This document shows positions 31,197 to 43,714 of a DNA stretch of 64,000 bases, one piece after another. How positions within the stretch are numbered: position 1 is the stretch's first letter; each line of letters opens with the position of its first letter. Both the position numbers and the translations under genes were made by a program. Source of the stretch: Protopterus annectens (lineage: Eukaryota > Chordata > Ceratodontiformes > Protopteridae); assembly GCF_019279795.1 (NCBI RefSeq), contig NC_056748.1:695142683-695206682 (forward strand), written 5' to 3'. The notes under the pieces were generated by a model, which searched no databases, was not told where the DNA came from, and was given only the letters and a program-made list of their open reading frames with translations.

Positions 31197-34100
31197 GAGA
31201 TACTTCAGGTATAACTACCAGTGGGTAAAACGGCAATTCAGGTCGTAGCTTGCTATAGGTCCACAACCATGTCCCAAGACTCTCACTCCACGTTGCTACG
31301 CACGCAGGAAACTATTAGGGTCCAACCCAACACTCTGATATGGGTTCCTATTACAAGACCAAAGACGCATTCTTCAGAATGCGTCTTGGTCGAACATAAA
31401 AGACTGAAAAGGCAAAATATTGAAGCGGCTTTTAAGTGAATTCTTTCCCTGGGAAAGAATTTGCTTGGCCGCTTTGTTACTTTGCCATTTTTGGCACTGT
31501 TGGGCGGTCTCGGAGTTGGTATGTTTATGTAGGGGAGGTGTGGGGGGCAAAGCCCCCCACTTAATGTAATGTTTTAAAGTGTTTTTTTTTTTTTTTTTTT
31601 TTTTTGTTGGAACAGCGATTTTTGTCCCTTGGAAAAAAAATCTCTGTTCTGACAGTTTGACATTGTAAGCTTTAGCTTACATAGGGTCAATTAATCACAG
31701 TTCACTTTTTTAAGTGTTTGGTGATGTAATATAGAGCCTCTCATACTGAGTGACTTCAGCTACCCCTCCATCAACTGGGAAAACTACTCATGCATCAGTA
31801 CACTTGCCCAATGCTTCCTGGAATTCATTCATTCCAATGTGCTGGACCAGCTCATTCTTAACCCCACTAGAGGAAGCAACATCGTTGACCTGGTTATTAC
31901 TAACATGGGTAACCATTGCTCAACACCAATAGTCAATTCCTCCCTGGTTAGATCAGACCACAAACTAATTGCCATGGAAATCCACATCTCATCCACACCA
32001 CCAGCAAAAGTAACCACCATGAAAAACTTCTCCAAAGCTGACTTTGGTCTCCTAAAAACAGAGGTGGCTAACTTTACGGCACCCATGCAAGTTGAAAATA
32101 GGTGCATGACTGCCGAATCATACACCAATGCACTGTATGAACATGTACATAAATGCATGGAACTAGCCATACCAACAGAACCAAGATGCTCTTCTCCAAA
32201 AAAAGGAAGACAATCTTGTGGACCCCTGCCATTAAACTCTACAACAGAAGGAAGAAACTGTTGCAAAAAAAGGTGAAGTCCCAAGACTGGAAAAACTCCC
32301 TTATTAGCCTCAACAAAAAGTTGACATTCCTCATCAAAACCTCTAAAGCTGGCTACGAAGGCAGAATTGTGGCAGACACCAAAAACAACCACAAAGCCTT
32401 CTTCAGTTATATCAAGAATCTCCATGGCAATACCCAGATTTATGCTGAGTTACTGCACAGTGGTACCTCCTATACTGAACCAACAGATATTGCCAACATA
32501 CTGGCCGACAGATTCATTGCCAGCTTTATCCCTCTCTCCCCCCCTAAAGGACCAGTCACTACCGGAACAATGCCAGGCACCCAGCATTACTGCAGCACAG
32601 GTTAAAGCTGCATTGTCCAAGGCCAAGAATACAGCTTCCATGGGACCCGACAACATCCCTGGCTATGTTCTACATGAACTACAACGTGAACTGGCACCAC
32701 ACCTGTGTGCCCTGTTCAATCACAGCCTCACCTCAGGCTTTGTCCCTACAGAATGACGCACTGCTGCAGTCATCCCTCTCCATAAAGGGGGAGCGACTAC
32801 AGACCCTGGGAATTAGCGTCCCATTAGCCTGATGGGTCTGATATGTAAGGATATGGAGCACATCATCATGGACCTAATTAACAAGGATATAGGGAATCTC
32901 CAAACTCTGGATCCCACACAATTTGGTTTTGTGAAGGGTAGATCATGCCTGCTCAACCTGGTTGACTACTTTGAGTCAGTCACCAGAGCTGTGGATGTGG
33001 GCAAGGCAATTCATACAGACTACCTCAATCTGGCCAAGGCCTTTGATACCATTCCCCACTCAGGAATTATGGATAGACTCACCAAACTAGGCATCAACCC
33101 CTATATCACTAGGTGGGTTGCAAATTGTCTGACAGATAGAACCCACAGTGTGAAAGTAGCAGACTCCAGTCAGACTGCCGGCCAGTCATGAGTGGAGTCC
33201 CACAGGGATCGGTCCTGGGTCCTCTCCTGTTTGGCATCTACTTCTCAGAAGTCCAGGCCAACATGGAGGGACTCTGGCTGACCAGGTTCACTGATGATTG
33301 CAAGCTGGGAGCCATTATTAACTCCCCAAGTGATGTAGACATCCTACAGAAAGGCCTCACTGAGACCAACAACTGGTGTCGAAACCATGGCCTTAAGCTT
33401 AATGCCAAAAAATGCGTTGTCTTTCCCTTTGGGAAAAACACAGTTCCCACTAATTACCACATTGATGGTAGCCCACTGAACATTGAACATTATAAGAGAT
33501 CTGGGGACACAGGTTGACAGCAAACTCTCCTTCGACTACCACATTGCTACTGTGGTCAGAAAGCCCTTCTATGTGGCACATCTCATTACCAAGGGTTTTG
33601 CATCCAGGACAATAGAGTTTATCAACTCTCTCTACTCTTTCCTTATTAGACCAGTCGAGGATAATGCCCCATTTGGCATGTACCTCGCTAAACACCTGCA
33701 ACAGCTGGAAAGGCCACAAAAGTACCTCACGAAGAGGATCCTAGGTCTTAAACACATGGACAAACTCGAAAAAGTCCAGCTTTTCTCTGTCTCATATCGT
33801 CTATTAAGAGGCGATCTCTGCTTGACTTACAAAGCCATGTCTGACCCAGCCCTGTTAGTAATGTTACACCTAAAGAAACCCCATTCCCTATGCACCACAC
33901 ACTCCAGGGACCTCAACCTCATTACCACAATCAACAGAACATACTGGAGGGACAGGTTCATAACCCAGAGACTGCCCATGCTCTGGAATAGACTTCCCAT
34001 ACATGTCAAGCAGAGCACCTCACTGGCCCTTTTCAAGAGGAATCTTGATGAGTGGCTGGGAAATAGAAAGTTCACCCCGGGGATCACTCCAGTGGCTCTT

Positions 34101-34213
34101 CTTGATAGAGGCACTGGGAACTAACAGCGGCATGATGCCAGGGCACTTCTATGGGCTAGGCTTGTAAAGGCACCAGGGCCGTTGGCCTAGTGTACACCTG
34201 TGAACCTGTAATA
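31197..34213 (+). mobile_element. CR1-type LINE, copy C, 5'-truncated, with hairpin-rich insert
   Basis: It starts inside the endonuclease (GKTAIQVVACYRSTTM at 31221) directly after the tail of copy B. After the insert at 31352-31735 it resumes at LILNPTRGSNIVDLVITNMG and VRSDHKLIAMEI. RT motifs are MGPDNIPGYVLHEL, FVKGRSCLLNLVDYFE, LNLAKAFDTIPHSGI, SGVPQGSVLGPLLFGIYFSE and RFTDDCKLGA, where TDD replaces ADD. The C-terminus reads RPVEDNAPFGMYLAKHLQQL to GITPVALLDRGTGN (34120). Several stops and frameshifts are present, e.g. near 32250, 32600 and 33180. The 3' tail is near 34150-34213. Confidence 0.9.
31352..31735. other. Hairpin-rich insert of unknown family
   Basis: About 380 bases that interrupt CR1-C and match no other part of the window. 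Five inverted repeats follow one another. H1 is 31357-31391 (agacgcattct / agaatgcgtct). H2 is 31424-31474 (aagcggc / gccgctt, with inner attctttccc / gggaaagaat). H3 is 31540-31560 (gtggggggc / gccccccac). H4 is 31610-31649 (gaacag / ctgttc around T and A runs). H5 is 31664-31681 (tgtaagct / agcttaca). A run of about 24 T lies at 31582-31605. The flanks show a possible diverged duplication (actctgatatggg / cctctcatactgag). No ORF. Confidence 0.7.
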
Positions 34214-34239
34214 TATTAAAATCTGCCAATATAAAGACT

Positions 34240-37130
34240 CAAGATGTTTGCTGGCCTTTTTGATAAAGAAAGTTACACTAAAGAAGATCAAAGTGGCACA
34301 TAGATTAAAATTAGCATCTGAAGCCAAGGATAATTATATAGCCTTCATTAATAACTTCAGACAAGTAAGAAATAACACTTAGCAATGCCCTGAATTTAGT
34401 CATAATATTTAATGCCCCAGCTCTAGTATGCACGCAGATAAGTTTGGTGCAAATGCCGCACTAGAGATAGGCATTGAAGCTCTAAAAATATTCTAGTGCC
34501 TTCCTCTTTCCAAGATTATTTTGGAACTTTTATTAATTGCATTCTGTAGGCCTAACAGTATACTTGGTTGCTTAATTAATAGCACCAAATGCACAGTCTC
34601 TGAACCTCTCCTAAAACTGTTAACCTGTGCATAATCACAGGATATGTTCCTGCAGTACAGAAAATGGCTATCTTTATGCCTATCCAAAAAGGCATCTCCA
34701 GCTCAAATCTAAAGACCCGTCAGCCTAACAAACCTGATTTGCAATGCCATGGAATTTATTTTATCTGATTTTTTCACGCTTCAGTACAATAAGTCATATT
34801 GCTGTAGCTCTGCAACAATATGGCTTTGTCAAAGGAAACTCATGGATATATAATTTAAAGGTGACTGAAACTGTAAATAGTGACCATGCAGTGTGCCTGG
34901 ACCTGGGCAAGGCCTTTTACATTGCTCCCCATGCTGGAATTACAAAACTTAAAGATCTAAACTACTTGACTCAACTATGATCTACTCCCTACTGGACCAT
35001 CAGTGTATTTTCGTCTTTTGTTCGAACAGTAACAAATATGTTTTACCATAGTAATAACCAAAATCTTATCACTGTCCACAAACCGAACCGTCCCACTGGT
35101 CAGCTTCTCCTATCCTTTCCTTAACCAAAAAATGGAATTCTCTTCCTCCTTCACTAAGAACTTCTGAAAACTTTGAACACTTTAAAACTCATCTCCATTC
35201 CTACCTCTCCTCTCCTCTAATTGGAAATGCAATTGCATTCTCCCTACCTAACTTACTAATAACTCTACTCCATACTGAATTCCTGAACAGCTGCCTCATT
35301 CTGAATATAATGTAATCTAACATCAATATCATGAATGTATATATTGTAAATAGTTTACTTTCTGCCTTTTATTCTCCTCTTTCTGGGAATGATTCTCATT
35401 ACTGCCATCATACAATTTTAGATGCTATGTAACCAAAGAACAACAACTTGTCTCTAATTTGAAATGTAATGTATGTTTTCCAACTTTTTCTATTATACAA
35501 CTGCCTCACTCTGAATACATCAATATCATGAATGTATATATTGCAATTAGCTTACTTTCCACCTTTTATTCTCCCCTTTCTGGGAACAATTCTCTTTACT
35601 GCCATCATACAATTTTAGATGCTATGTAACCAATGTACAACTTGTCTCTAATTTGAAATGTAATGTATGTTTTGCTACTTTTGTATTATACTTTGCTTAT
35701 TTTTACAACATAATATGGAGCTTTTCTCCCCGGGCCTCTACTGAAAACGGGCTCCCTGAGCCCAGTGGACCTCCCTGGTCATCAAACTGGAAATGAATAA
35801 ATAATAAACAATACTCTGCCAGTCATTTAATACTGTACACAGTCCTGTCTTTGAGATGGTATGTTATGCTTTATTTTTGTGTTCTGTTATGCAACTTTCT
35901 ATGTACTGTATGTAAATTAACATTATTCTCCTAACTTTACTTATTTCTCAAGTTGATAACTACTGCCATATATTTGTGTAGATATATTGTAATGGAGCTT
36001 TTCTCCCCAGACCTCTGCTGCAAATGGGTTTCTTGGCCAGTTGGAGATTCCCGGTAAACAAATGAAAAAATTAAAATGAATAAATGTAGACTCTTTATGT
36101 TTTAAGTTGGATAACAAACTGGTTGAGAAAACCTACATAGTTAAAGTAGCGGGTACCACCTTAGAAAGCAAAAAGTTGTCTTGTGGCATTTGCAAGAGCT
36201 CGGTAATGGAGCCCCTTCTATTTGGCATCATCTTCTCAGATCTCCAAACCACTAACCCAGACATATGGTTAATTAAATTTGCTGATGGCAGCAAAATGGG
36301 TGTTTCAATCACTCAGCATCCAGTACTATATTACGTACTACAGCAAGGGTTAAACCATACAAATCAGTGGTGTATTGAAACACGCTTAAACTAAATCAAA
36401 GTGTAGTATTGTCACCTTTGCTAAACATGTCTCAACAGAAGCTTACAGTATAGACAGCAATCCACTCCAGACTGTTACAGTCCTTTGTAGACAACTCCCT
36501 ATCCTTTGATCACCACTAGAAATGTAGTTAGGAAGTCATTCTGTCTAGCCCATCTAATAACTAAAGGTATCTCATCCAGGTCAAAAATGTTGACATTCCT
36601 GTATACTGTGCCATGGTAAGATCAATTATTGAATATAATGCTCTTTTATTATGCATCTATCCAAATATATTGCACCTAGTGGAAAAAAAAAGAGGTCCCC
36701 AACTAAAAATACCACTGGACTAAAGACCTTGGACTACCAAGATAGCCTTTAAGCTCTGTTCCTACTCTGCTGGGCAGTGATTCACATATACAGTTCCTTG
36801 CTGTCAAGGGCTCAACAGTCCTTAATTTTCTACATTTCCACAAAACAAATGGCCCCACAAATGTTCATACTGAAGAGGTTAATTTCCATCTACAAGTAAA
36901 GACATGCTAGTGGGACAGATTTATTACACAACACTTCCCCATATCTGAAATAGTCTTTCCTTACATATAAAACAAGGTGATACCTTTTCTTCCTTTAAGG
37001 CAAACCAGCAGTTGGATGGGTGCCTATAAATTTGGCTCTGACCTAAACTGATTTGCCCTTCTGGAGGCAGTAGGTACCATATGAGGATGGGTATTGACCT
37101 ATGGACTGACTCTGTGCTTTTTAAAACCTA
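34240..37130 (+). mobile_element. CR1-type LINE, copy E, old, split by LINE 3' ends
   Basis: Eroded ORF2 remains: a KLASEAKDNY..AFINNF-like linker (34300-34360), QYGFVKGNSW and VCLDLGKAFYIAPHAGITKL (34800-34970), then after an insert DNKLVEKTYIVKVAG, PLLFGIIFSDLQ and IKFADGSKMG (36107-36310). Thumb and C-terminal traces reach about 37130. Many stops are present. It is clearly older than B and C and in the same orientation. Confidence 0.75.
34980..36094 (+). mobile_element. Two L2/Rex-like LINE 3' ends inserted in CR1-E
   Basis: The first has a C-terminal motif KWNSLPPSLRTSENFEHFKT near 35140-35195. Its 3' untranslated region contains two tandem copies of about 190 bases (about 35291-35487 and 35500-35682), then gagcttttctccccgggcct near 35716 and an aatgaataaataa tail near 35797. 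A second, shorter 3' end follows (about 35806-36094) with gagcttttctccccagacct near 35994 and its own aatgaataaatg tail. It belongs to the same family as 7269-7974. Confidence 0.7.
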
Positions 37131-37270
37131 TGGATGTGGGAGGGGAAATTGAACCCAACCCAGAGTGGAAACCTATGCAGACGAGGGGAAGACTTACTGA
37201 CTCTTCTCAGAAGCCTCCCCTCCAGGAAATAAACCAGAGAACCAAGTGATATGAGGCAGCATCTCCTAAC
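37125..37270 (-). repeat. V-SINE-like scrap
   Basis: The plus strand shows the decayed complement of a V-SINE body: gatgtgggagggga, then cctatgcagacgagggg, then aaaccagagaaccaag..gaggcagca, which resembles the B-box and tRNA-like end. Many changes; low similarity. Confidence 0.5.
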
Positions 37271-37619
37271 ATCTGTACAGCTGTGACACCATCTACACAG
37301 AGATTTAAGAAAACGTCAATGTCTTGCTGCCTGGGCAGTCCCTTTATTCAGCAGTACATGGCAAGCCAGCCTAAGAAAGCTAAATGTTGCCCAAAAGCAT
37401 CCTGTGCTCTGCAAGCACAATGTTATGCCATACAACTGTTTACCATTCCATTTTCCTATAACTCTCAAACATACAAAGCATAAAATTAATTTGCCAGGGT
37501 CTATTTTGGCAACCAGTGGGCTCACTGCTTTGAAGCTTATTCTGGACAGGACAGGGCACGTCTGTCTCAGAATTCTCACCTTCAGGCAGTTTGACAGGTT
37601 ACCGCTGAACGTACTGCAT
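37271..37619. other. Unassigned DNA
   Basis: Nothing recognised. A reading frame near 37283-37483 resembles no family that I know. Confidence 0.4.
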
Positions 37620-37745
37620 CACTTTTGGAGGTGTGCTGAAGCACCTGGAGAGAAGCCCAAGCACACAGGGAGGTCATGTGAACTCCACCCAGAAGGCACC
37701 CCATCCAAGAATCAAAGTAGACAACCTCTTACTGTGAGGAAGCCA
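37620..37745 (-). repeat. V-SINE-like scrap
   Basis: The complement of the V-SINE core (ggtcatgtgaactccaccc near 37670) is followed by caaagtagacaacctctta and ctgtgaggaagccatgcta, the decayed B- and A-box end. Truncated at the tail side. Confidence 0.6.
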
Positions 37746-38199
37746 TGCTACTTGCTACAACACTGTGATATTCTGATTTTAAAATAAAAGGGAGCCTGAA
37801 GCTTTTATTCCTGATTTTTACTTCAATCTTTTACAAGAAGAGAGAGATTCTGGTTGGAATCTTAGTTTATGTTTTTCTTCAAGACTGTGGCGGGTTGTGC
37901 TTAGACAGGGAATTCTGTACAGCAGTTCTGAGTACTGCTAAAATAGTTGTTTGCACTTGTACTTATCTAATGCCTTCACTAGTCATTTTGCAGTACAGAA
38001 AGAGAAGAAATGAAGGTTTTCAAAAGTGAGGTGCAATCAGTCAAGTAGGAGGCAAGTACAGAAAACGTGGAGGATTCTGGGTAATTAAAGAATGTAGAAT
38101 AGAGTCAAGAAGTTTTCTGGCCATGTCACACACTTCTGGAGGGTTCTGTCAAAAATGAATATATTATATATTACTAGAAGCAATGGTCAAGACTTTGCA

Positions 38200-38345
38200 G
38201 TGGTTAAGTTCTTTACCTTACGGTTTCAGGTTCCTGATCTCTAGCCAGTCTCTGTTTGGAGTTTGTGTACTGTTTCATGTTTAAGTCTGCATGCTCCAGT
38301 TTCATCCCACGCCACAGAAACATGCTGGTTGAATGTGTGGTCTAG
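38200..38345 (+). repeat. V-SINE-like scrap, plus strand
   Basis: It reads ttaccttacggtttcaggtt..gatctct (B-box region), then gtttggagtttgtgtactgt and gtctgcatgctccagtttca, then aaacatgctggttgaatgt. The order matches a V-SINE head and core. Decayed. Confidence 0.55.
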
Positions 38346-39489
38346 ACAGTACATATATTATTGTATTTATCCTTCGACATGTGGCCCAGGGCATTGCTGA
38401 AAGGGTTAACATATGAACACAATGCATAAAGAAATGGTTTTCTGCAGCAGGCAGAGCATATGTTAACATTCAAAACTGTACTTGTACTTGAAACCTGGCA
38501 TGTCATTTCATTTTTAACTACGGTAGTACACTGATCCAAGTCAATATTTTTCAAGTTTAGTCCGGGAAGGAACTTAGAAAAGATACATAGAAGTTAAGAT
38601 GATAAAAATGAGATGACAGCATAGAAGCCCAGAAGTAATTATGCATCATGTAAAACTGTAAAAGCTTATTGAGAAAAATGATTATATTTATATGTTAAAA
38701 CATTTTAAGCTAGTAATTTATTATATACAGTTGTTCAATTACGTTTTGCAATATCTGCAGCTACAAGTGATAGATACTGAGCTGAAAAAGCACACACAAT
38801 TTCCTCTAAGCAGTTAATTAGCCAGTTATTTATTAATTTGTTTTTTAGGTTAAAATCTTTGTATCTGGTGCACACAACATAAAATGCACACTTATGAAAG
38901 ATAACTTGACCAAGCTTTTGCTATGGTATCAATAAATTTAATACGAGTTAAATGTTTCGGTGATAAATTTAGTCAATGTATTTTTTGAACTATGCAAGAA
39001 AGATTTTAATTATTAAAGCATATATGTACATATAAATCTTAAAAGCAAAGGCGAAAACACGCAGTATTGCATATTGCAATCTACCTTGGTTTAGGATTGG
39101 AGTCTATTCCTGTAATGGTATTTGAAACCCAAAACACTTGGAGAATTTAAAGATGGGGAATATGTAAAATTTAAGGTTTTGGGACAGCCAGTGCTGTACA
39201 ACAAGGTGGATGTAATGACTGCTTGGGAAAGCATAGATGGTAAGGAAATGTGGATGTGTCCCATTAATCAAAGTTATCTGAAAGCCAGGTAATCAATTTC
39301 AGTTGTGCACCTTTGCTTTTTTAAGGCCATCTGGAACACAATGGGATGAGCTGTGGAAGTAAGGGTCAAGAGGAGTATGGAGTGTACTGTATAAATGAGA
39401 GAGAAACTGAGGCCAGTGCACTCAGCTCTGAAATGAGATACAAGATGGGATTTTTGTGTACAGAGACTTTCAAAAGCCAGGGAAGTCTT
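38346..39489. other. Unassigned AT-rich DNA
   Basis: About 1.1 kb, AT-rich, with no coding motif or repeat that I recognise. Confidence 0.4.
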
Positions 39490-39622
39490 GGTTCATAGAT
39501 GAATACTAGGCTAACTATCCTGAAGGTCCATTTTAAGCCTAGCTAGTATCCTAAGGTCGGAATCAAACTCTATGCCTTGTGTCTTTGAGGTTAAACCATT
39601 AACCATAATGCCAGACCTACCT
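39490..39622 (-). repeat. CR1-tailed tRNA SINE, reverse orientation
   Basis: The plus strand shows the complement of the SINE at 13571: ggttcatagatgaatactag (tail), aagcctagctag, cggaatcaaactc (B box), ccttgtgtctttgaggttaa and the A-box complement near 39595-39612. Its substitutions make it older than the 13571 copy. Confidence 0.75.
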
Positions 39623-42304
39623 GAAAGAGACTCTAATGTGCTTAGATCTACAGACAGTTGAGAAAACTTTTTGCTTGCTGGCTCAAAACTTGAATATGGA
39701 ACTGGGACTGTCAGCACCTTTGTTTATTTATTGTCACCTAACTGAGAATTGCTGCTTTTACAGCAAATAGACTGAGCAGTTTGCTTTATTTTCACCTGCT
39801 GCATCTGCTTTGACTGTCCCTCCTATTCTCTACTAAAGAGTGGACTGTTTGCTTTAAAAAATACTATCTTTGGTGGATACAATCAGCAAATGAAACTTCC
39901 CTGCATTTTTTTATTCCACCTGTCACTGCAGAGAATAGTGAGAGTAATTCCCTGTAGGAAGCAAAATTATTTTTTTCTCCGGTGCCATCTTGTGTTGCTG
40001 CTGTTCCAGAGGTCCCTGATGAAGTATCTTAATGGAGAAACTTGAAACCTTATCAATAACCACAGTGGAACAAATGCTGTAAACAACAGCTACTACTGCT
40101 GCTGAGGAAATGCTAATGGTAACAAAACTGATGGTTCAGTTGAGGACTTCTCCAGTTAAACCCTTGACCAATGAAGACGACCTTGATGCTTGTGTAGTAA
40201 TTTTCAGGAGGACAGCCAAACAGGAAGGTTGGAACGATTTTAGGTGGGCTCTGATATTGGCAACTTAACTTGCTCTATGTGCCTTTACAGACACACCTCG
40301 TTCAGACTACTGAATTTGATAAGATAAAAAGAATTTGTTAGCAAGGGTAGGAGTCTTCTCCAAGACTCTAACCCTTAAATTTCAAGGCTGGATTTTCTGT
40401 AGAGACAAAATGGTAAGCGCACAGTTATTTGAACTACAGAATATGGTAAAGTTGTGGATGGATCTGGAGGATCCTGCTAGTAAAGACACTATGATGGATT
40501 TTTATTTTTGTTACACATTGTTTGACCATCAAGCATCTCCCCTGCAAGTCACGTTTTGGCAGATCCTTTGTGTACCCCTTCACCAGCATGGTCTCCTTTT
40601 TCACAGGGAGAGGTCCTGCTATGTATCCATCTCTAATCAGTTAGGTTGTCCATTAGGCAAGTGGTGAAATGGGCTGGTGGAGAGGCAGTCACCTGACCAT
40701 ATGTGGGGATTTCTACCTCTCCTATCTTCCTGCCCCTGTATGCTGATGCCAGTGTGTAGGCTGGCCTGGCAGTGGCAGGACCACATTGAGTGCAAGCCCC
40801 AGCCCAAGGCAGGCCTGCCATACTCTTTCCTTCACTCCAACAGCGCAGCGTCCTATTCTTGGACTCTGACCTCCACCAGGACCCACTGGATGAAGCTCCC
40901 TCCCAGGATAGATGCATCCAGCTGCCCATTTACTTCATTAGTTTCTTGCACCTTTAATCAAATGCTACTTGACTGAAATGTACTCAGGGCTTTATCCCTC
41001 TACACCTCCAGAGTGACCATGTTGATGGAATTACTTGTTAAACATAGGTTCAAGGAGCTTTTTCAGCAATTAAGAGGTGCATGTCTCAAGTCAACTCACA
41101 AGACAACAAAAGCTTGGTCACTGTAACAGAAGAATGTTTTTGCTGTGACAGTTTATTTAAAGAAATACCTGCAACAGTATTAGATGAAACAAAAAGGTGC
41201 CATGTCTTCTAGCTTGTTTTTTTTTTAAATGTGGCAAGTGGGGATCATATTGCTAATTACTATGTGGGAAAGTAAACCAGAAAAACCCGTACAAGCAACT
41301 AGAGGGCCAGGAGGGGTACAAGGCCACAGAATAATACAGTTAAGATGATAGTGTTTGAAATTGCATCCTGCTGTTGTGCTACTTCAAAACCAATGAAGTG
41401 CACTGTAAATGTAGTTTGGCAAGAGTTACAACAGCTGCTGGATTCTGGCAGCATGATTACACCAGTAAAGGAGCAGTATATTTGTAGTAAGAAAACCTCC
41501 TCAGAAAGCACCTGTCAAAGTTTTCTGTACTAATGGGGAGAAAAGACCTTTTTTGATAATGCAGGGGGTGGATACCAACTCTGGGAGGGTACTGCAGCCG
41601 GTGGTCATAGTACCTTACCTTAATTGCTATTTAATTATTGGGAAGGATTACCCCCTTTTCAAAAATAAGAACCTTTGAAAACAATAGAAATGTGAAAATG
41701 TGAAGGAACTGGGTATCAGCACTTTGCAAAATACAGACATGCTCACCAGTTTAGAGCTGACATGGAATCAGGTTCTACGAAATCCGGTGGAACAACAGAA
41801 GGCCCTGAAAAAAAATAGTCTGGATAACTTTATCGAATGAAGGGAGGACCCTTGCCTTTACACTGTAATACTGGTAGAGACAACCTATAAAGTATAAGAT
41901 GGAGAGCACCTAAGGATGAAGTAAGGTTCCAGGAAATTAAGACCTGGAGAAGACCACAAGACAGAATATGAAAAGATGAGGAGCCCCCAAGGAAAAGGAA
42001 GTATTGCTTTAGGTGATGGACACACAAAAGGGAACTGGAGCAAGTTACCTTTCCTCTGAGAGGAGTCAGATGTGGAGATTCCCATACCTGCTTTAGTGAG
42101 GGGAGGCTGAACATTCTACTGTCCCCACCCCAAAACTCACAGGAGGGTGAAGGTCTTTGTAGGAGGCCTGTGGGAAGACAAAACCCTGAGTTGGGGTATA
42201 CACAACATAGCTAGGGTATTGGAGGAAGATTTCCTTGTAGGACCCCCCCAACCCTTTCCCTACTTTGATTTACAAAATTACCTGATGTGTAGGGTAGCAT
42301 GCCT
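39623..42304. other. Unassigned DNA
   Basis: About 2.7 kb. The plus-strand frame at 40335-40667 and others here have no recognised motif. A run of T lies near 41216. I cannot support a gene. Confidence 0.4.
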
Positions 42305-42575
42305 TCAGCTGTCCAGATTTTTGCAAAATGTCCAGATTTTTACTCCATATATTTGGTCTGTTCCTCATAACGTTTATGGTTTTCTACCACATCATTGAGG
42401 ATTGAAGTCACTAAATAATGACAGACATTTGAGTTTCAGACTTCATATATTTCAGAAAATGACAATGCAAAACCTATTATTCTAGAAACCTTTTAAATTT
42501 ATAACAGCAATATTTAAAAATTATTCCTGATTTTGGTCCTTTGTTGTCGTCCCCCAAACTGTTTTGGTTTTGTCT
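42305..42575 (+). repeat. Unclassified interspersed repeat, family X, copy 2
   Basis: It shares with 1009-1270 the ordered blocks cagctgtccagatttttgc, gttcctcataa, aggattgaagt, gagtttcagacttca and ggtcctttgt, and ends tgtctagattt. The duplicated ccagatttttgc / ccagatttttac pair marks its start. Confidence 0.65.
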
Positions 42576-43055
42576 AGATTTCTTAACATAAGCAAACATA
42601 CAGTTACATAAAAGAAAACAAACCATATTAACATATTCCTAGTTACAAACACTATACATCACTTTATTGTGTGCGTGTAACTATCATCACAGTCCAGATT
42701 TCTTGAGCTAAGAAGTTGAGAGGTATGTAGGGTAGTGAAGGAGATACAGGAGATTACATAGTAGTTGTTGGTGCTTAAACCTTTTAGGTAGTTGGCTGCA
42801 AAAATGGCCCACAGTCATGTATTAGGGATAAAATCAAAACAAAAGTCCTGGCTAAATTTCATTGGCCAGTTGCTCTGAAAGAAACTGAGAATTAGTGTGC
42901 CATCTATCACGAATGCCACAAGACAGCTCCTGACTCAGGGTTTAGGAATTCTGTAATATCAATGCCCATAACTGAAATTTCTTGAAATTATTGCTCTGGA
43001 TATAGTGGGGCCCATGAATCTCACAACTGTTACCTAGACATACTACAGGTGCTCA
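42576..43055. other. Unassigned DNA
   Basis: Nothing recognised between family X copy 2 and the CR1-G scrap. Confidence 0.4.
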
Positions 43056-43285
43056 CCATCCAACTAAATACCCTATTTATGGGAGAATAACTATCCATAT
43101 ATAGACTGGGAAATCTACACTGCCTCTAACTTACAGGCACAGCATTTCCTGGACTTCATCAACACACCCTGGACCAGATAGTGCACTCTCCAACCAGAGG
43201 ATCTCATATACTGGACCTAGTACTGACCAACATGGATGAGCACAGTTCCCCTTCCCGTGTCACGTTCTCATTGGTGAAGCTGCCC
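43056..43285 (+). mobile_element. CR1 fragment, copy G (endonuclease segment)
   Basis: It contains a YPISRL/WEIY-like remnant followed by LDQIVHSPTRGSHILDLVLT and NMDEHSSPSRVTFSLVKL, aligning with the CR1-B endonuclease (LDQLIHSPTRGSNILDLVIT). Frameshifted and truncated at both ends. Confidence 0.75.
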
Positions 43286-43714
43286 CCCACCCCCTTGAAA
43301 TAAAATTCAACCCGGAAAACCCAATTAAACCCACAACAGTTTGGATGTAGTTTGCTTTAAACGCATTCCCTCCAGTACAGCTTTTTTTGTGTGTGTACCT
43401 TTAACTCCCAGTGGGTGTGGCTTGAACCTTTAAAAAAATGAAGTTATCAGTTTACAGTTCAAACAAATATTCATATCTCTAGAACCGTACGTGTTACTAG
43501 AAAACTATAAATGGCAAAGTATTCAGGATAAATTACTCTTTACATTGTTGGCATTCATTCAGTTTGATGCTTTAAACTGAACTGTATACGCCAAATAAAA
43601 GGCAGTGAATATTAATTTTGTAATGTTGCAAAACCAGCTTACGATATCTCAGTAACTATTTAAGCACGACACATTCTGCCAGGAGGATTTTCTTCAACTG
43701 GGATAAGGAGCTTG
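43286..43714. other. Unassigned DNA
   Basis: AT-rich, no recognised feature. Confidence 0.4.

Larger units (their letters stand above)
27290..31200 (+). mobile_element. CR1-type LINE, copy B, nearly full length
   Basis: The best-preserved CR1 here: ORF1 (27307-28251), ORF2 (28295 to about 31105) and a 3' tail ending acctatgaacctatgag at about 31200. ORF1 has one internal stop, and ORF2 has a few frameshifts around 29010-29260, 30400 and 30880. It is the reference copy for A, C, D, E, F and H. It lies head-to-tail with C. Confidence 0.9.

Noticed and set aside
40335-40976. Possible host exon or gene on the plus strand
   Set aside because: The open frames are short, overlap on both strands and show no domain.
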